From: SIG598 sp045605025
GTDB lineage: Bacteria > Bacillota > Clostridia > Oscillospirales > Acutalibacteraceae
Direction of reading: 5' to 3'
Length of the DNA stretch: 64,000 bases
Assembly (NCBI GenBank): GCA_045605025.1
Contig: JAZUPE010000017.1
Span: forward strand, 15,534 to 79,533
This document shows positions 34,368 to 42,584 of this stretch, one piece after another (within the stretch, counting starts at the first letter, position 1; the number at the start of each line of letters is the position of its first letter). The translations under genes were made by a program, and so were the position numbers. Under the pieces are notes generated by a model that did not search any database, was not told where the DNA came from, and was given only the letters and a program-made list of their open reading frames with translations.

Positions 34368-35120
34368 CTATTTCGGGATCTCCACGGCAACATAAAGCCG
34401 TCCCTTTTTTGTTTCCCTGCGTGCGCCGAGATAGGTGAAGCGTCCGCACCGGCGCACCGAGACCACGTCTCCCTCGCTGAGCGGGCGGGAGGAATGTTCG
34501 GTTATGCGGGAGTTGACATACACCCGCTGGGCATCAAAGAGCTGCTGACACTGGGTGCGGGACAGTTTGTATACCGCGCATATCACCGCGTCGATGCGCT
34601 CTGAGGGCACGTTGAACTCGTGCTGTTCGGTCTCGACGGTCAGTGTCTGCGGCGCGTCTTCCGCCATACGGCACACCACAGTGGTGTGCTTTACCCTCTC
34701 AAGCGAATCAATGATATACTGAGCGATGGAATCAAGGCAGAAGAGATACGCGCCCTCCTCGCGCACGAAGATATCGCCCAGCACCTCTCGGCGTATGCCG
34801 AGATTGAGCAGCGCGCCGAGAAAATCACGGTGTTCCAGCTTGTCGGCGAATTTCGCGTTTTTGGGGGAGATACATACGCAGCAGACAGGCGGTTGAGCCT
34901 GATAGCCGCAGAAGTCTTCCGAACCGAACATGGCTATTCTGCGCTCGCAGGAAGGATGTCCGCCCTCAAGAGAGAAAGGAGAGGGGATATCGTGGGCACA
35001 GGCCATCAGAACGCTCTGCTCCGCCATGGAAAGAAACTCGGTGCTGCTCCATATGCCGTTGTACGCCCGCTGACCCAGTTCGGAAAAACGTCTGCGCAAC
35101 AGTTCGTCTGAACCGTTCAC
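34368..35120 (-). CDS. ylmH: S4-domain RNA-binding protein YlmH
   Basis: The 250-residue protein has the YlmH N-terminal domain and a C-terminal S4 RNA-binding domain (about 175-240: LSRTQCQQLFDAQRVYVN, SEGDVVSVRRCGRF). YlmH binds ribosomes and assists rescue of stalled nascent chains in Bacillus. A GTG start at 35120 is chosen because AAAGGAGG lies seven bases upstream; an ATG ten codons earlier lies before this site. In Bacillus ylmH sits in the division cluster with sepF and divIVA; here it heads a different operon. Confidence 0.9.
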   Translation of the reverse strand: MNGSDELLRRRFSELGQRAYNGIWSSTEFLSMAEQSVLMACAHDIPSPFSLEGGHPSCERRIAMFGSEDFCGYQAQPPVCCVCISPKNAKFADKLEHRDFLGALLNLGIRREVLGDIFVREEGAYLFCLDSIAQYIIDSLERVKHTTVVCRMAEDAPQTLTVETEQHEFNVPSERIDAVICAVYKLSRTQCQQLFDAQRVYVNSRITEHSSRPLSEGDVVSVRRCGRFTYLGARRETKKGRLYVAVEIPK

Positions 35121-35174
35121 TTTGCTGCCTCCTTTCCCGAAATAATCCACTTTGCTTAAATACTGTTTTCGTTA

Positions 35175-35203
35175 AGTATATCATCCCGTGGTGTTTTTTT
35201 CAA
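35175..35203 (-). promoter_or_regulatory. Promoter of the ylmH operon
   Basis: On the minus strand TTGAAA and TATACT are 17 bases apart, about 50 bases before the GTG start. Confidence 0.7.
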
Positions 35204-35233
35204 CCTTGCCGGAGGATTTATTGGGATTTTATG

Positions 35234-35262
35234 TTGACTATAATGGACGATTGTGGTATGAT
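35234..35262 (+). promoter_or_regulatory. Promoter of the RyR-SLOG operon
   Basis: TTGACT and TATGAT are 17 bases apart, 35 bases before the GTG at 35298. It is back-to-back with the ylmH promoter. Confidence 0.8.
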
Positions 35263-35297
35263 ATGTCCACAAATTCAGTGATTTGTGAGGTGAGCTT

Positions 35298-37484
35298 GTG
35301 AATAATGATATGAAGCGAAGCGGCGAACCGAAGATCAGACCCAACAGCAACGGGTATGTTCCGGCTCCGCTGGATACCTCTGAGATTATACTTGGTGACA
35401 AGATAATGCTGCTTGGCGAGCGGCTTGCAGCCAATTTCCATGATGTCTGGGGAAAGAAACGTGTTGAGGAGGGCTGGGCGTACGGTCCGGTTCGTGACGA
35501 CGAAAAAAAGACCAACCCCTGCATGGTGTATTATGACGAGCTGACAGAGGAAGAAAAGCAGGACGACCGGTCTTCTGCTTTCGAAGCGCTCAAGTTCATC
35601 AAAGCTCAGGGTTACAGAATTGAAGAACGAAAAAAGCCGAGCATGAAGGAGATTTTACGCACAGCGTGGATCGATCGTGGCCGCAGTATGGATGAAATCT
35701 GCTTTGACGCTCCGGTGTTTGTAGGTGTTTTCGGCACGGTAGATCTGCCGGATAAATCCACTCTGACCAAGGCGCTGCATTCTTTCTGCAAGTCGCTGTA
35801 TGAGCTTTTTGAACAGAAGAAGGCCCTTGGCAGAGAGAACGGCAGCGCTCTTCTCAACAGCAGCCGCTACAAAAAGCACGCGCACACACGCTTTGCGTTC
35901 CTGTCCGCGCTTGAAACGGAAACCGAATGCCTTGCGGCCCGTGTGGCAGCCGGTTACGGTATAGAGACCTACCGCGTGACGGGCGATTCCGCTCTGGCGG
36001 AAAAGGGTGATCTTGTTGCGCCGGACGGAGACGTTACAGGCTTTATCTGTGATTACAGCCTGATGGCTCTCGCGATGTGGAACGGCGTTGACGCTGTCTC
36101 TTCCGGATATGACGAGCGTATGGCTCTCGCCGTAAAGCGCGCTCTCAGAGGCAGCACCGAGCGGCTCATGGAGCTGGATATGCCGGACAATATCACTGTA
36201 TATCACATGCTCATGCCGCTGGACAACAGAGACAAGGGTGTGGAAGGACACGCAGCATATGGTATCCGCACGCTGCATCCCTATCCACTGGAAACCGGTA
36301 AATCCTGGTATTTCCGTGGTGGAAAGAGTAAGGTAGGCGTGACCGATAAATATAATCAGAACCGATTTGAGCGCAATGTGGGCAAGATCGCCCACTTCAA
36401 TTACAAGGTGAAGATTCGCCATGATGAAGTGATGGCGAGCGAGAAGGTTTATGACCTGATGCCAGGTCTGCATGGTCACGCGGATGCTGATCGCGATCTG
36501 CTGCGTTATCTGTATACAGACAACATATCTTTCGCGGCGCAGAAAAGGCGTGACATACAGACACGCAGAATGATCACTGCGGCGGCAATCGGTCTGATTA
36601 CCTACAGCTTTGTTTCTGACGCTCCGGAGAAGTTGTTCGGCATAGACATGGGCGCACTTGCACCTTTCCTGAGCATATTTACTCTTGTTTTCCTGACTGC
36701 GGCGATGGTTATTTTTCTGCTTCAGCGCAGGGCGGGAAGTCACGATGAGTATGTCGGTTTCCGTCTGATCGCGGAGTGCCTGCGCGTGCAGACCTACTGG
36801 AGGGCTGCCGGTGTTGAAGGCAGTGTGGAAGATGAATTCGGCGCAAAGTCCAAGCTTGACTTTGAATGGGCCCGTTACATTCTCCGTTCATGGGAACTGC
36901 AGAACAGAATATACAACACTGAAAATACGAAATTTCCTTCCGGAGTTATCAATGAAGTCGGCAGAATCTGGCACGGAACCGAGGAGATCTGGCAGGAAAA
37001 CACTGAAAACGCTGAGCAGAGCGGATATAACTACATCAACAGTGACGGTGTCGACCAGTACGGCTACACCCGCCAGAAGGCAGAGAGCTGCTCGAGAGAT
37101 GCCCGCCGCGAAGGTCTTGTCAACGTGATATCCATCGCTGCGGCATACGGTCTGACCATCGTTGTGGCAGTGCTGATTATCATCAACGCCTTTGGCAACG
37201 GCAAACTGGAAATCACAGATCACCTGATGTTGCTGGCAAGTCTTGTACAGATCGGTGTTGCTGGCTACAGTCTCTTTGCGGCAAGCAAGGATTACGAGCG
37301 TGTGGCGAATAATAATACCTGGTTGTGCATAGAGTATCAGAAGGCTATCATTGCCTGCAAATACACAGCGAATGAGAAGAAGAAACGCGAGCTGTTCAGA
37401 CGCACCGGCTGTGAAGCAATCAGAGAGGTTTGCGGCTGGGCGCTGGAATTCAGCCGTAACGAGCCGGGATCACCCATAAGTTAA
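35298..37484 (+). CDS. RyR-SLOG-like-SLATT-like membrane protein
   Basis: The 728-residue protein starts at GTG with GAGGTGA upstream. Residues 22-108 form a ryanodine-receptor (RyR) repeat: HDVWGKKRVEEGWAYGPVRD and NPCMVYYDELTEEEK. Residues about 138-330 look like a SLOG Rossmannoid domain, with VFVGVFGTVDLPDK, LSALETETECLAARVAAGYG and DYSLMALAMWNGVDA at the positions of the SLOG strands. Then two pairs of membrane helices follow (about 424-440 with 453-476, and 607-630 with 640-662). The first is followed by RLIAECLRVQTYWRAAGV, reminiscent of SLATT domains. SLOG-SLATT proteins are predicted nucleotide-sensing pore formers in bacterial conflict systems. The domain calls for SLOG and SLATT are by eye; function is inference. 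Confidence 0.8.
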   Translation: MNNDMKRSGEPKIRPNSNGYVPAPLDTSEIILGDKIMLLGERLAANFHDVWGKKRVEEGWAYGPVRDDEKKTNPCMVYYDELTEEEKQDDRSSAFEALKFIKAQGYRIEERKKPSMKEILRTAWIDRGRSMDEICFDAPVFVGVFGTVDLPDKSTLTKALHSFCKSLYELFEQKKALGRENGSALLNSSRYKKHAHTRFAFLSALETETECLAARVAAGYGIETYRVTGDSALAEKGDLVAPDGDVTGFICDYSLMALAMWNGVDAVSSGYDERMALAVKRALRGSTERLMELDMPDNITVYHMLMPLDNRDKGVEGHAAYGIRTLHPYPLETGKSWYFRGGKSKVGVTDKYNQNRFERNVGKIAHFNYKVKIRHDEVMASEKVYDLMPGLHGHADADRDLLRYLYTDNISFAAQKRRDIQTRRMITAAAIGLITYSFVSDAPEKLFGIDMGALAPFLSIFTLVFLTAAMVIFLLQRRAGSHDEYVGFRLIAECLRVQTYWRAAGVEGSVEDEFGAKSKLDFEWARYILRSWELQNRIYNTENTKFPSGVINEVGRIWHGTEEIWQENTENAEQSGYNYINSDGVDQYGYTRQKAESCSRDARREGLVNVISIAAAYGLTIVVAVLIIINAFGNGKLEITDHLMLLASLVQIGVAGYSLFAASKDYERVANNNTWLCIEYQKAIIACKYTANEKKKRELFRRTGCEAIREVCGWALEFSRNEPGSPIS

Positions 37485-37518
37485 AAAAGTATAGATAGTT
37501 AATTGAGGAGGAACTGAA

Positions 37519-37812
37519 ATGAGCGAGTTTGTCATCTATAATCCTGCTCCGGAAGATACCAGCAGGATCGAGCTGTCTCCGGAGATTCTCGCACTGTGCG
37601 AGGAAATGGCGAAGAACACCCATGAGGTCTGGGCAAAGAACCGCATGGATCAGGGATGGACTTACGGCCCTACCCGCAACGACGAAAAGAAGGAGCATCC
37701 ATGTCTGGTGCCCTATGAGGCGCTTCCCGAGAAGGAGAAGCAGTATGACCGAGATACTGCAATGGAAACCCTTAGACTTATCATTAAGCTTGGGTACGAA
37801 ATCAAAAAGTAA
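37519..37812 (+). CDS. Stand-alone RyR-domain protein, 97 residues
   Basis: The whole protein is one RyR repeat: HEVWAKNRMDQGWTYGPTR and EHPCLVPYEALPEKEK, ending ETLRLIIKLGYEIKK. It aligns over its full length with residues 22-108 of the preceding protein, including the lead-in DTSRIEL. In animals RyR repeats are part of large calcium channels; bacterial copies are known but their ligands are not. TTGAGGAGG precedes the ATG, 34 bases after the upstream stop, so the two are co-transcribed. It may bind the same ligand as, or compete with, the fused RyR domain. Confidence 0.88.
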   Translation: MSEFVIYNPAPEDTSRIELSPEILALCEEMAKNTHEVWAKNRMDQGWTYGPTRNDEKKEHPCLVPYEALPEKEKQYDRDTAMETLRLIIKLGYEIKK

Positions 37813-37833
37813 CAAACATTACGCATCATCACA

Positions 37834-37868
37834 ACGCCGCCCCGACCGTTTTTCGGTCGGGGCGGCGT
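37834..37868 (+). other. Perfect 15-bp GC-rich hairpin
   Basis: ACGCCGCCCCGACCG and CGGTCGGGGCGGCGT pair perfectly around a five-T loop. The expected T run after the stem is missing (ACTAAGCG), so it is not a standard intrinsic terminator. It may set the ratio between the RyR genes and the downstream metallopeptidase, protect the message, or be a protein- or Rho-dependent stop. Confidence 0.75.
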
Positions 37869-37922
37869 ACTAAGCGAAATGATTACGTGGATGCAGCTCT
37901 TGTGCAGGCAAGGAGAAAGAAA

Positions 37923-38630
37923 ATGGGAGATTTCTTTATCGAAGCGTACGGTATTAAGGTTCGCGTGGAACGCAGAAAAGTAAAGTGCATCCGACTGTAC
38001 ATAAAGCCGCCCGACGGCAGTGCGTTTATAAGCATGCCGCAGCGGTGCAGTATTGATTCGGTACGGAAATTTATTGAAAGCAAGCGCGGATGGATCGAAG
38101 AAAAACAGGCACAGTGCCGTGCAAGAAGCGCACAGACCCTGTCGACGCAGCAGGCGTGCAGTACTGTTTTGTTGTGGGGAAATCAGATGACGCTTGAAGT
38201 GGATGAAACTGCGGGCAAAGATTTAGCCGAACCGGCGGGGGAAAGAATTGTCATACGGACAAAGAACTCGGCAGATGAGCATACCAGAATGGCTCTGCTG
38301 GATGAAATGTATCGACGGCTGTTGTGCGCTGAGCTTCCATCTGTCACTGAAAAATGGCAGAGCCGTATGGGTGTGAAGGCTTTGGAGTGGCGCATAAAAA
38401 AGATGAAAACCAGATGGGGGACCTGCAATGTTGAAAAGAAACGCATCTGGATCAATCTGCGGCTTGCCATGCTTCCGCCGGAGTGTCTTGAGTATGTGGT
38501 GGTACACGAACTGTGCCATTTGTATGAACCTGGTCACAATCAGCAGTTTTGGGCACTGATGAGCATGTATATGCCGGAGTGGAAGGAGATCCGCGTAAGA
38601 ATGAAAGACTTCTGCGGTGTGCTATATTGA
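37923..38630 (+). CDS. YgjP-like zinc metallopeptidase (DUF45/M48-like)
   Basis: The 235-residue protein has the YgjP arrangement: an N-terminal beta-rich half, KTRWGTCNVEKKRIWINLRL, then the zinc site VVHELCHLYEPGHNQQFW. That site supplies the HExxH histidines and Glu and a third His in GHNQQF. YgjP-like proteins sit near restriction-modification or defence genes in many genomes but their substrates are unknown. AAGGAGAAAG precedes the ATG at 37923; an earlier start at 37887 is possible. It follows the two RyR genes after a hairpin and may be the third part of that cassette. Confidence 0.9.
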   Translation: MGDFFIEAYGIKVRVERRKVKCIRLYIKPPDGSAFISMPQRCSIDSVRKFIESKRGWIEEKQAQCRARSAQTLSTQQACSTVLLWGNQMTLEVDETAGKDLAEPAGERIVIRTKNSADEHTRMALLDEMYRRLLCAELPSVTEKWQSRMGVKALEWRIKKMKTRWGTCNVEKKRIWINLRLAMLPPECLEYVVVHELCHLYEPGHNQQFWALMSMYMPEWKEIRVRMKDFCGVLY

Positions 38631-38632
38631 TG

Positions 38633-38839
38633 TCAGTTCAGTGCTGTCGCATCAATGTATATTGCTCCTTTGGGCAATCGTATCGTCATAAGCAGCAGCA
38701 AAACCGCAAAGCAGTACAGAACTGCAAAAATCTTGAAACATGGGCGGATGTGATCTGCGGTGCAGATCAGAAATGCGCCAATAGGAGGAAGAAGAAGGAG
38801 CAGCAGAAGATACTGCGGTAAAGTCAGCTTACGGTTCAA
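38633..38839 (-). CDS. Small membrane protein, 68 residues
   Basis: I do not recognise this protein. It has two membrane helices (about 9-26 and 35-52, LLLLLLLPPIGAFLIC and IFAVLYCFAVLLLLM) with basic residues at the start. It begins at TTG with a strong AGGAGG nine bases upstream, which supports a real gene. It meets the metallopeptidase gene tail to tail with two bases between their stops. Small two-helix proteins may be holin-like or regulatory, but nothing here proves a role. Confidence 0.6.
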   Translation of the reverse strand: MNRKLTLPQYLLLLLLLPPIGAFLICTADHIRPCFKIFAVLYCFAVLLLLMTIRLPKGAIYIDATALN

Positions 38840-38930
38840 TCGTAATAACCTCCTGTTTGTGCTTTTGATAGTAAATGTATCTTATCACATGAATGGTGCA
38901 ATTTCAGAAATCGTGAAAGATTATCACTTG

Positions 38931-38975
38931 AACAGAAAATGCCCCGGGTAACTCGGAGTGAGCTGCCCGGGGCAT
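38931..38975 (-). terminator. Terminator of the coaE-M18 operon
   Basis: The 10-bp stem ATGCCCCGGG / CCCGGGGCAT lies just past the aminopeptidase stop and is followed on the minus strand by TTTTCTGTTC. Confidence 0.8.
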
Positions 38976-38992
38976 AATCTATCAGAATATTA

Positions 38993-40399
38993 TCAACCTT
39001 TTGCGAAGAAGGCGGCAATGGCCTTCTTGGTCATGAATACGTCCAGCTTGGACACGACCTCGAGAGGTGCGTGCATGGACAGAACGGGAACGCCGATATC
39101 CACAACGTCTACGTCATAGTGGGCGATGTACAGGGCAACGGTTCCGCCGCCGCCGGCATCGACACGACCCAGCTCGCCGGTCTGCCACAGAACGTCTTCG
39201 CTGTCGAGAATGCCGCGAACGTGAGCCATGAACTCGGCGGAAGCATCGGAGGAACCGCTCTTGCCGCGGGAACCAGTGTACTTGGTGACAACCACGCCGC
39301 CGTTGATGACGGAGGAATTGCGCTTTTCGTAAACATCGGCAAAGTTGGGATCATATGCCGCGTTGACATCAGCAGAAAGACAACGGGAGGCGGAGAGAGC
39401 CGCGCGGCCGCTGACACCCTGAGATTCTGCGATGTCGGTGATGAAGTTGGTCAGATATACGGAATTGAGACCGGTGTTGCCCTCGCTGCCGATTTCTTCC
39501 TTGTCGGCGAGGCAGACCACGCAGGTCTTTTCCGGTGTGCCGGCTTCAAACAGCGCGATGAGGGAAGGATAGGCGCACACGCGGTCGTCGTGACCGTAGG
39601 CGCCGATCATGGAGCGGTCAAGACCGATGTCTCTTGCCTTGAAGGCGGGAACGGCCTCCAGCTCGGCGGAAAGGAAGTCGGCTTCCACAATGCCGTACTT
39701 CTCGTTGAGCAGTTTGAGAACGTTGAGTTTGACACTGTCTGAACCGTCGTCACCGGCGAGGGGACGGCTGCCGATGAGCAGGTTGAGGTTTTCACCCTTG
39801 ATGACTTCCATGGCCTTGCGCTGGAGCTGCTCGGCGGAAAGGTGAATGAGCAGGTCGGTCACGCAGATCTGGGGATCGTTTTCGTCCTCACCGATGTTGA
39901 TTTCCACCTTGCTGCCGTCGGCAAGGCACACAACGCCGTGGAGAGCCATGGGAATTGTGGTCCACTGATACTTCTTGACGCCGCCGTAGTAGTGGGTCTT
40001 GAAGTAGGCAAGGTCATCGCTCTCGTACATGGGGTTGGGCTTGAGGTCGAGGCGGGGAGAGTCAATGTGTGCGGCGGAGATGAGCATACCCTCGGCAGCG
40101 GACTGTCTGCCGATGACCGCCAGCACGATGGCTTTTTCGCGATTGACCTTGTAGACACGGTCGCCGGCATTATATTTTTTGCCGCTCTCAAAGGGGACAA
40201 AACCGTTCTTTTCTGCCATGGCGAGAGTGCATGCCACTGCCTCGCGCTCGGTCTTGCTGCTGTCAAGGAATACCTTGTAGCCGTCGCAGAAAGCATCGGC
40301 TTGCGCAAGCACTTCGGCGCTTACCTTACCGGCACCGTTCTTTTTTGTGTAGAATAATCTTTCGCGCAGCTCCTTGGCTGCATCTTTCTTTTCGGACAT
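38993..40399 (-). CDS. M18 family aminopeptidase
   Basis: The 468-residue protein matches the M18 family of dinuclear zinc aminopeptidases, which remove N-terminal residues from peptides. Metal ligands are visible in order: His in SAAHIDSPRLDL, Asp in YGHDDRVCAY, the Glu pair in DKEEIGSEG, Asp in SADVNAAYDP and His in LSMHAPLEVV. There is no signal peptide, so it acts in the cytoplasm. CGGAGGAAA precedes the ATG. It is the last gene of the coaE-transglycosylase-aminopeptidase run; the 61-base gap before it contains only a short hairpin (GCCCTAAGGGC). Confidence 0.95.
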   Translation of the reverse strand: MSEKKDAAKELRERLFYTKKNGAGKVSAEVLAQADAFCDGYKVFLDSSKTEREAVACTLAMAEKNGFVPFESGKKYNAGDRVYKVNREKAIVLAVIGRQSAAEGMLISAAHIDSPRLDLKPNPMYESDDLAYFKTHYYGGVKKYQWTTIPMALHGVVCLADGSKVEINIGEDENDPQICVTDLLIHLSAEQLQRKAMEVIKGENLNLLIGSRPLAGDDGSDSVKLNVLKLLNEKYGIVEADFLSAELEAVPAFKARDIGLDRSMIGAYGHDDRVCAYPSLIALFEAGTPEKTCVVCLADKEEIGSEGNTGLNSVYLTNFITDIAESQGVSGRAALSASRCLSADVNAAYDPNFADVYEKRNSSVINGGVVVTKYTGSRGKSGSSDASAEFMAHVRGILDSEDVLWQTGELGRVDAGGGGTVALYIAHYDVDVVDIGVPVLSMHAPLEVVSKLDVFMTKKAIAAFFAKG

Positions 40400-40460
40400 T
40401 TTGGTTTCCTCCGTTCTTTTGCCCTAAGGGCAGGTGATTTTTGGATTATCCTGTGTTTAT

Positions 40461-41027
40461 TCAGTTGTACAGTTTTTCATAAATCGCGCGGGCGTTCTGC
40501 ACTTTGCGCACGTAGTGACCTGTTGCCGAGGACGGGATATCGTCCGCGGTGCAGTTTTCCAGCGGAATCCGGCTGTCAGCCAGCCACTGGGTCACACGGT
40601 TCTGTCCCGCGTGATACGCGGCGACCGCCAGCACGTCGCTGCCGAATTTCTCCCTGAGCATGGAAAGATAAAAGACACCGTAGCGGATATTGGTATCGGG
40701 GTCGTTCAGTTCCCCGGTGGCAAGTCCGGCATCGGGCTCAAGCTTTCCCTGCAGCCAGTGGAAGGTGTCGGGCATGATCTGCATCAGACCGAGGGCGCCG
40801 ACCTCCGATTCGGCGTTGGGGTCAAAGCCGCTTTCGGTGCGAATCACGGCATAGACAAGATCACTGTCGACGCCGAATCTTTCGCTGTACCGCTCGACTG
40901 CAGAGGAGTATTCAAGAGGGTAGAGGAAATGTGTGAGCGCCCGGGCGGATACTATTCCGGCAGCAAGCAGCAGGGAACAGGCTATCAGCACAGATATCAG
41001 TTTTCCTCTGCGGGGGGTGTGGTTCAA
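40461..41027 (-). CDS. Lytic transglycosylase (SLT domain)
   Basis: The 188-residue protein has an N-terminal membrane anchor or signal (about 10-30) and a soluble lytic transglycosylase domain. The catalytic Glu is at about 65 in RTESGFDP, followed by GALGLMQIMPDTF and AVAAYHAGQNRV. It cleaves peptidoglycan glycan strands outside the membrane, forming anhydro ends. Its ATG overlaps the coaE stop as ATGA, so the two are coupled. The length and order match the small SltA-type proteins found beside coaE in Clostridia. Confidence 0.94.
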   Translation of the reverse strand: MNHTPRRGKLISVLIACSLLLAAGIVSARALTHFLYPLEYSSAVERYSERFGVDSDLVYAVIRTESGFDPNAESEVGALGLMQIMPDTFHWLQGKLEPDAGLATGELNDPDTNIRYGVFYLSMLREKFGSDVLAVAAYHAGQNRVTQWLADSRIPLENCTADDIPSSATGHYVRKVQNARAIYEKLYN

Positions 41028-41641
41028 AGCAGTTCTCCTTTGCGGATGATTTGGTCGAGGAGACAGCGGGCACTGCTGAGCAGCGCGTCAACCGTACTGT
41101 CGTTGACCAGAGTATGTCCGGCGCGTCCGGAATAGAATGAGCAGTCGTGCTGGGCGGACATACGCAGCCTTGCGGCTTCTTCGCTCAGTCCGTCCCGCGC
41201 CATGATGCGTCTGAGACGGTCGTCATCGGGAGCCACAACGGCGATGACCGTGTCGCAGCGCCGGTCCAGCTCCGATTCAAACAGCAGCGGCGCGTCGATA
41301 ACCACACCCGCGGCGTTTTCGCTCTCTGCTTCGCTGATGATATTCTCAAGCAGACCGATTACAGCAGGGTGCACAATGCCGTTGAGTGTATCCCTGCCCT
41401 CCGGAGTGGGGAAGGCGCGCTGTGCCAGCAGTGCACGGTCAAGGAAACCGTCGGTGCGGAGAATATCTTTGCCGAAGGCGTCTGCAAGCTTTTCCAGAGC
41501 CGGAGCCCCCGGCTCCACCGCCACACGGGCAAGATGGTCGCAGTCGGCAAACCGGCAGCCGTATTCTTCAAACACAGGGCGCAGGACGGATTTGCCCGCG
41601 CCGGTGGGACCGGTCAGTCCGATGACAACCGTTTTGCTCAT
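41024..41641 (-). CDS. coaE: Dephospho-CoA kinase CoaE
   Basis: CoaE adds the 3'-phosphate to dephospho-CoA, the last step of coenzyme A synthesis. The 205-residue protein has the P-loop GPTGAGKS (11-18), CRFADCDHLAR, the lid GRDTLNGIVHPAV and VIDAPLLFESEL. Start choice is between ATG 41641 (AAGGAG about 11 bases upstream) and an ATG three codons earlier that lies too near that site; I use 41641. It is the first gene of the operon with the transglycosylase and aminopeptidase. Confidence 0.95.
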   Translation of the reverse strand: MSKTVVIGLTGPTGAGKSVLRPVFEEYGCRFADCDHLARVAVEPGAPALEKLADAFGKDILRTDGFLDRALLAQRAFPTPEGRDTLNGIVHPAVIGLLENIISEAESENAAGVVIDAPLLFESELDRRCDTVIAVVAPDDDRLRRIMARDGLSEEAARLRMSAQHDCSFYSGRAGHTLVNDSTVDALLSSARCLLDQIIRKGELL

Positions 41642-41672
41642 TACACACATCGCTCCTTTGCGTCGGGCATCA

Positions 41673-41701
41673 ATTATACCACACATTGTACACAAATGCC
41701 A
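41673..41701 (-). promoter_or_regulatory. Promoter of the coaE operon
   Basis: On the minus strand TGGCAT and a perfect TATAAT are 17 bases apart, about 30 bases before the coaE start. Confidence 0.6.
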
Positions 41702-41771
41702 CACTTTTTTGGCGTGACGGCTGTCAGGCGTTGGAAAGAATAACGTACCTGCAATATTGCGCCTGCGCATA

Positions 41772-41800
41772 TTGCCAATTGCGCGGGAGAATGATATAAT
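41772..41800 (+). promoter_or_regulatory. Promoter of sufC-sufB
   Basis: TTGCCA and a perfect TATAAT are 17 bases apart, about 55 bases before the sufC start. Confidence 0.75.
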
Positions 41801-41855
41801 ATTAACGAATATAGTTAATGTATTCATATGCCACTACATTCAGAAAGGTAATAAT

Positions 41856-42584
41856 ATGCTGGAGCTTAAAAACTGCTCCTTCCGCGTGGACAACGCCGAA
41901 GGACGCGCAGATATTATCAAAGATGTCAGCCTTACAATTGACGAAGGCAAGTTCATAGTCATCACCGGTCAGAACGGCGGCGGCAAATCCACCATCGCCC
42001 GTCTGATCATGGGTATAGAAAAGCCCACCTCGGGCAGCATTATCTTTGACGGACAGGACATCACCGACCTGTCCATCACCGAGCGTGCCCGTCTGGGTAT
42101 AGGCTACGCTTTCCAGCAGCCTCCCAGATTCAAGGGACTGACCGTACGCAGACTTCTCAGTCTTGCCCACGGCAGCGATCTTCCCGAGGACGAATGCTGT
42201 TCTTATCTTACGTCCGTGGGACTTTGCTCCAAGGACTATCTCAACCGCGAGGTGGATTCCTCTCTTTCCGGTGGCGAGCTCAAGCGAATTGAGATCGCCA
42301 CGCTGATGGCGCGCCAGCTGCGCCTTGCCATCTACGACGAGCCGGAGGCGGGCATTGACCTGTGGAGCTTTGCCATGCTGGTCAACAGCTTCAAAGCAAT
42401 GAGCAAAAACCGACACAACAGTGTCATTATAATTTCCCATCAGGAGCGTATTATGTCGCTGGCGGACGAGATCATCGTCCTCAACGGCGGCGAGGTTGCC
42501 CGCAGAGGTCCCCGTGACGAAGTGTTCGGCGAAATCATCGGTCAGCTCAACGACGGCTGCGAGTTTGGAGGTGCAAAGGCATGA
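41856..42584 (+). CDS. sufC: SUF iron-sulfur assembly ATPase SufC
   Basis: SufC is the soluble ABC-type ATPase that powers iron-sulfur cluster assembly on SufB. The 242-residue protein has Walker A GQNGGGKST (38-46), the signature LSGGELKR and Walker B LAIYDEPEAGID, plus the switch histidine in IIISHQERI. It overlaps sufB by four bases (ATGA). No sufS, sufU or sufD is next to it, matching the two-gene SufBC (SmsCB) arrangement known in many Clostridia and methanogens. Confidence 0.93.
   Translation: MLELKNCSFRVDNAEGRADIIKDVSLTIDEGKFIVITGQNGGGKSTIARLIMGIEKPTSGSIIFDGQDITDLSITERARLGIGYAFQQPPRFKGLTVRRLLSLAHGSDLPEDECCSYLTSVGLCSKDYLNREVDSSLSGGELKRIEIATLMARQLRLAIYDEPEAGIDLWSFAMLVNSFKAMSKNRHNSVIIISHQERIMSLADEIIVLNGGEVARRGPRDEVFGEIIGQLNDGCEFGGAKA

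Noticed and set aside
37834..37868. Standard intrinsic terminator after the solo RyR gene
   Set aside because: The stem is perfect but no T run follows, so it is listed as a hairpin of unknown function.
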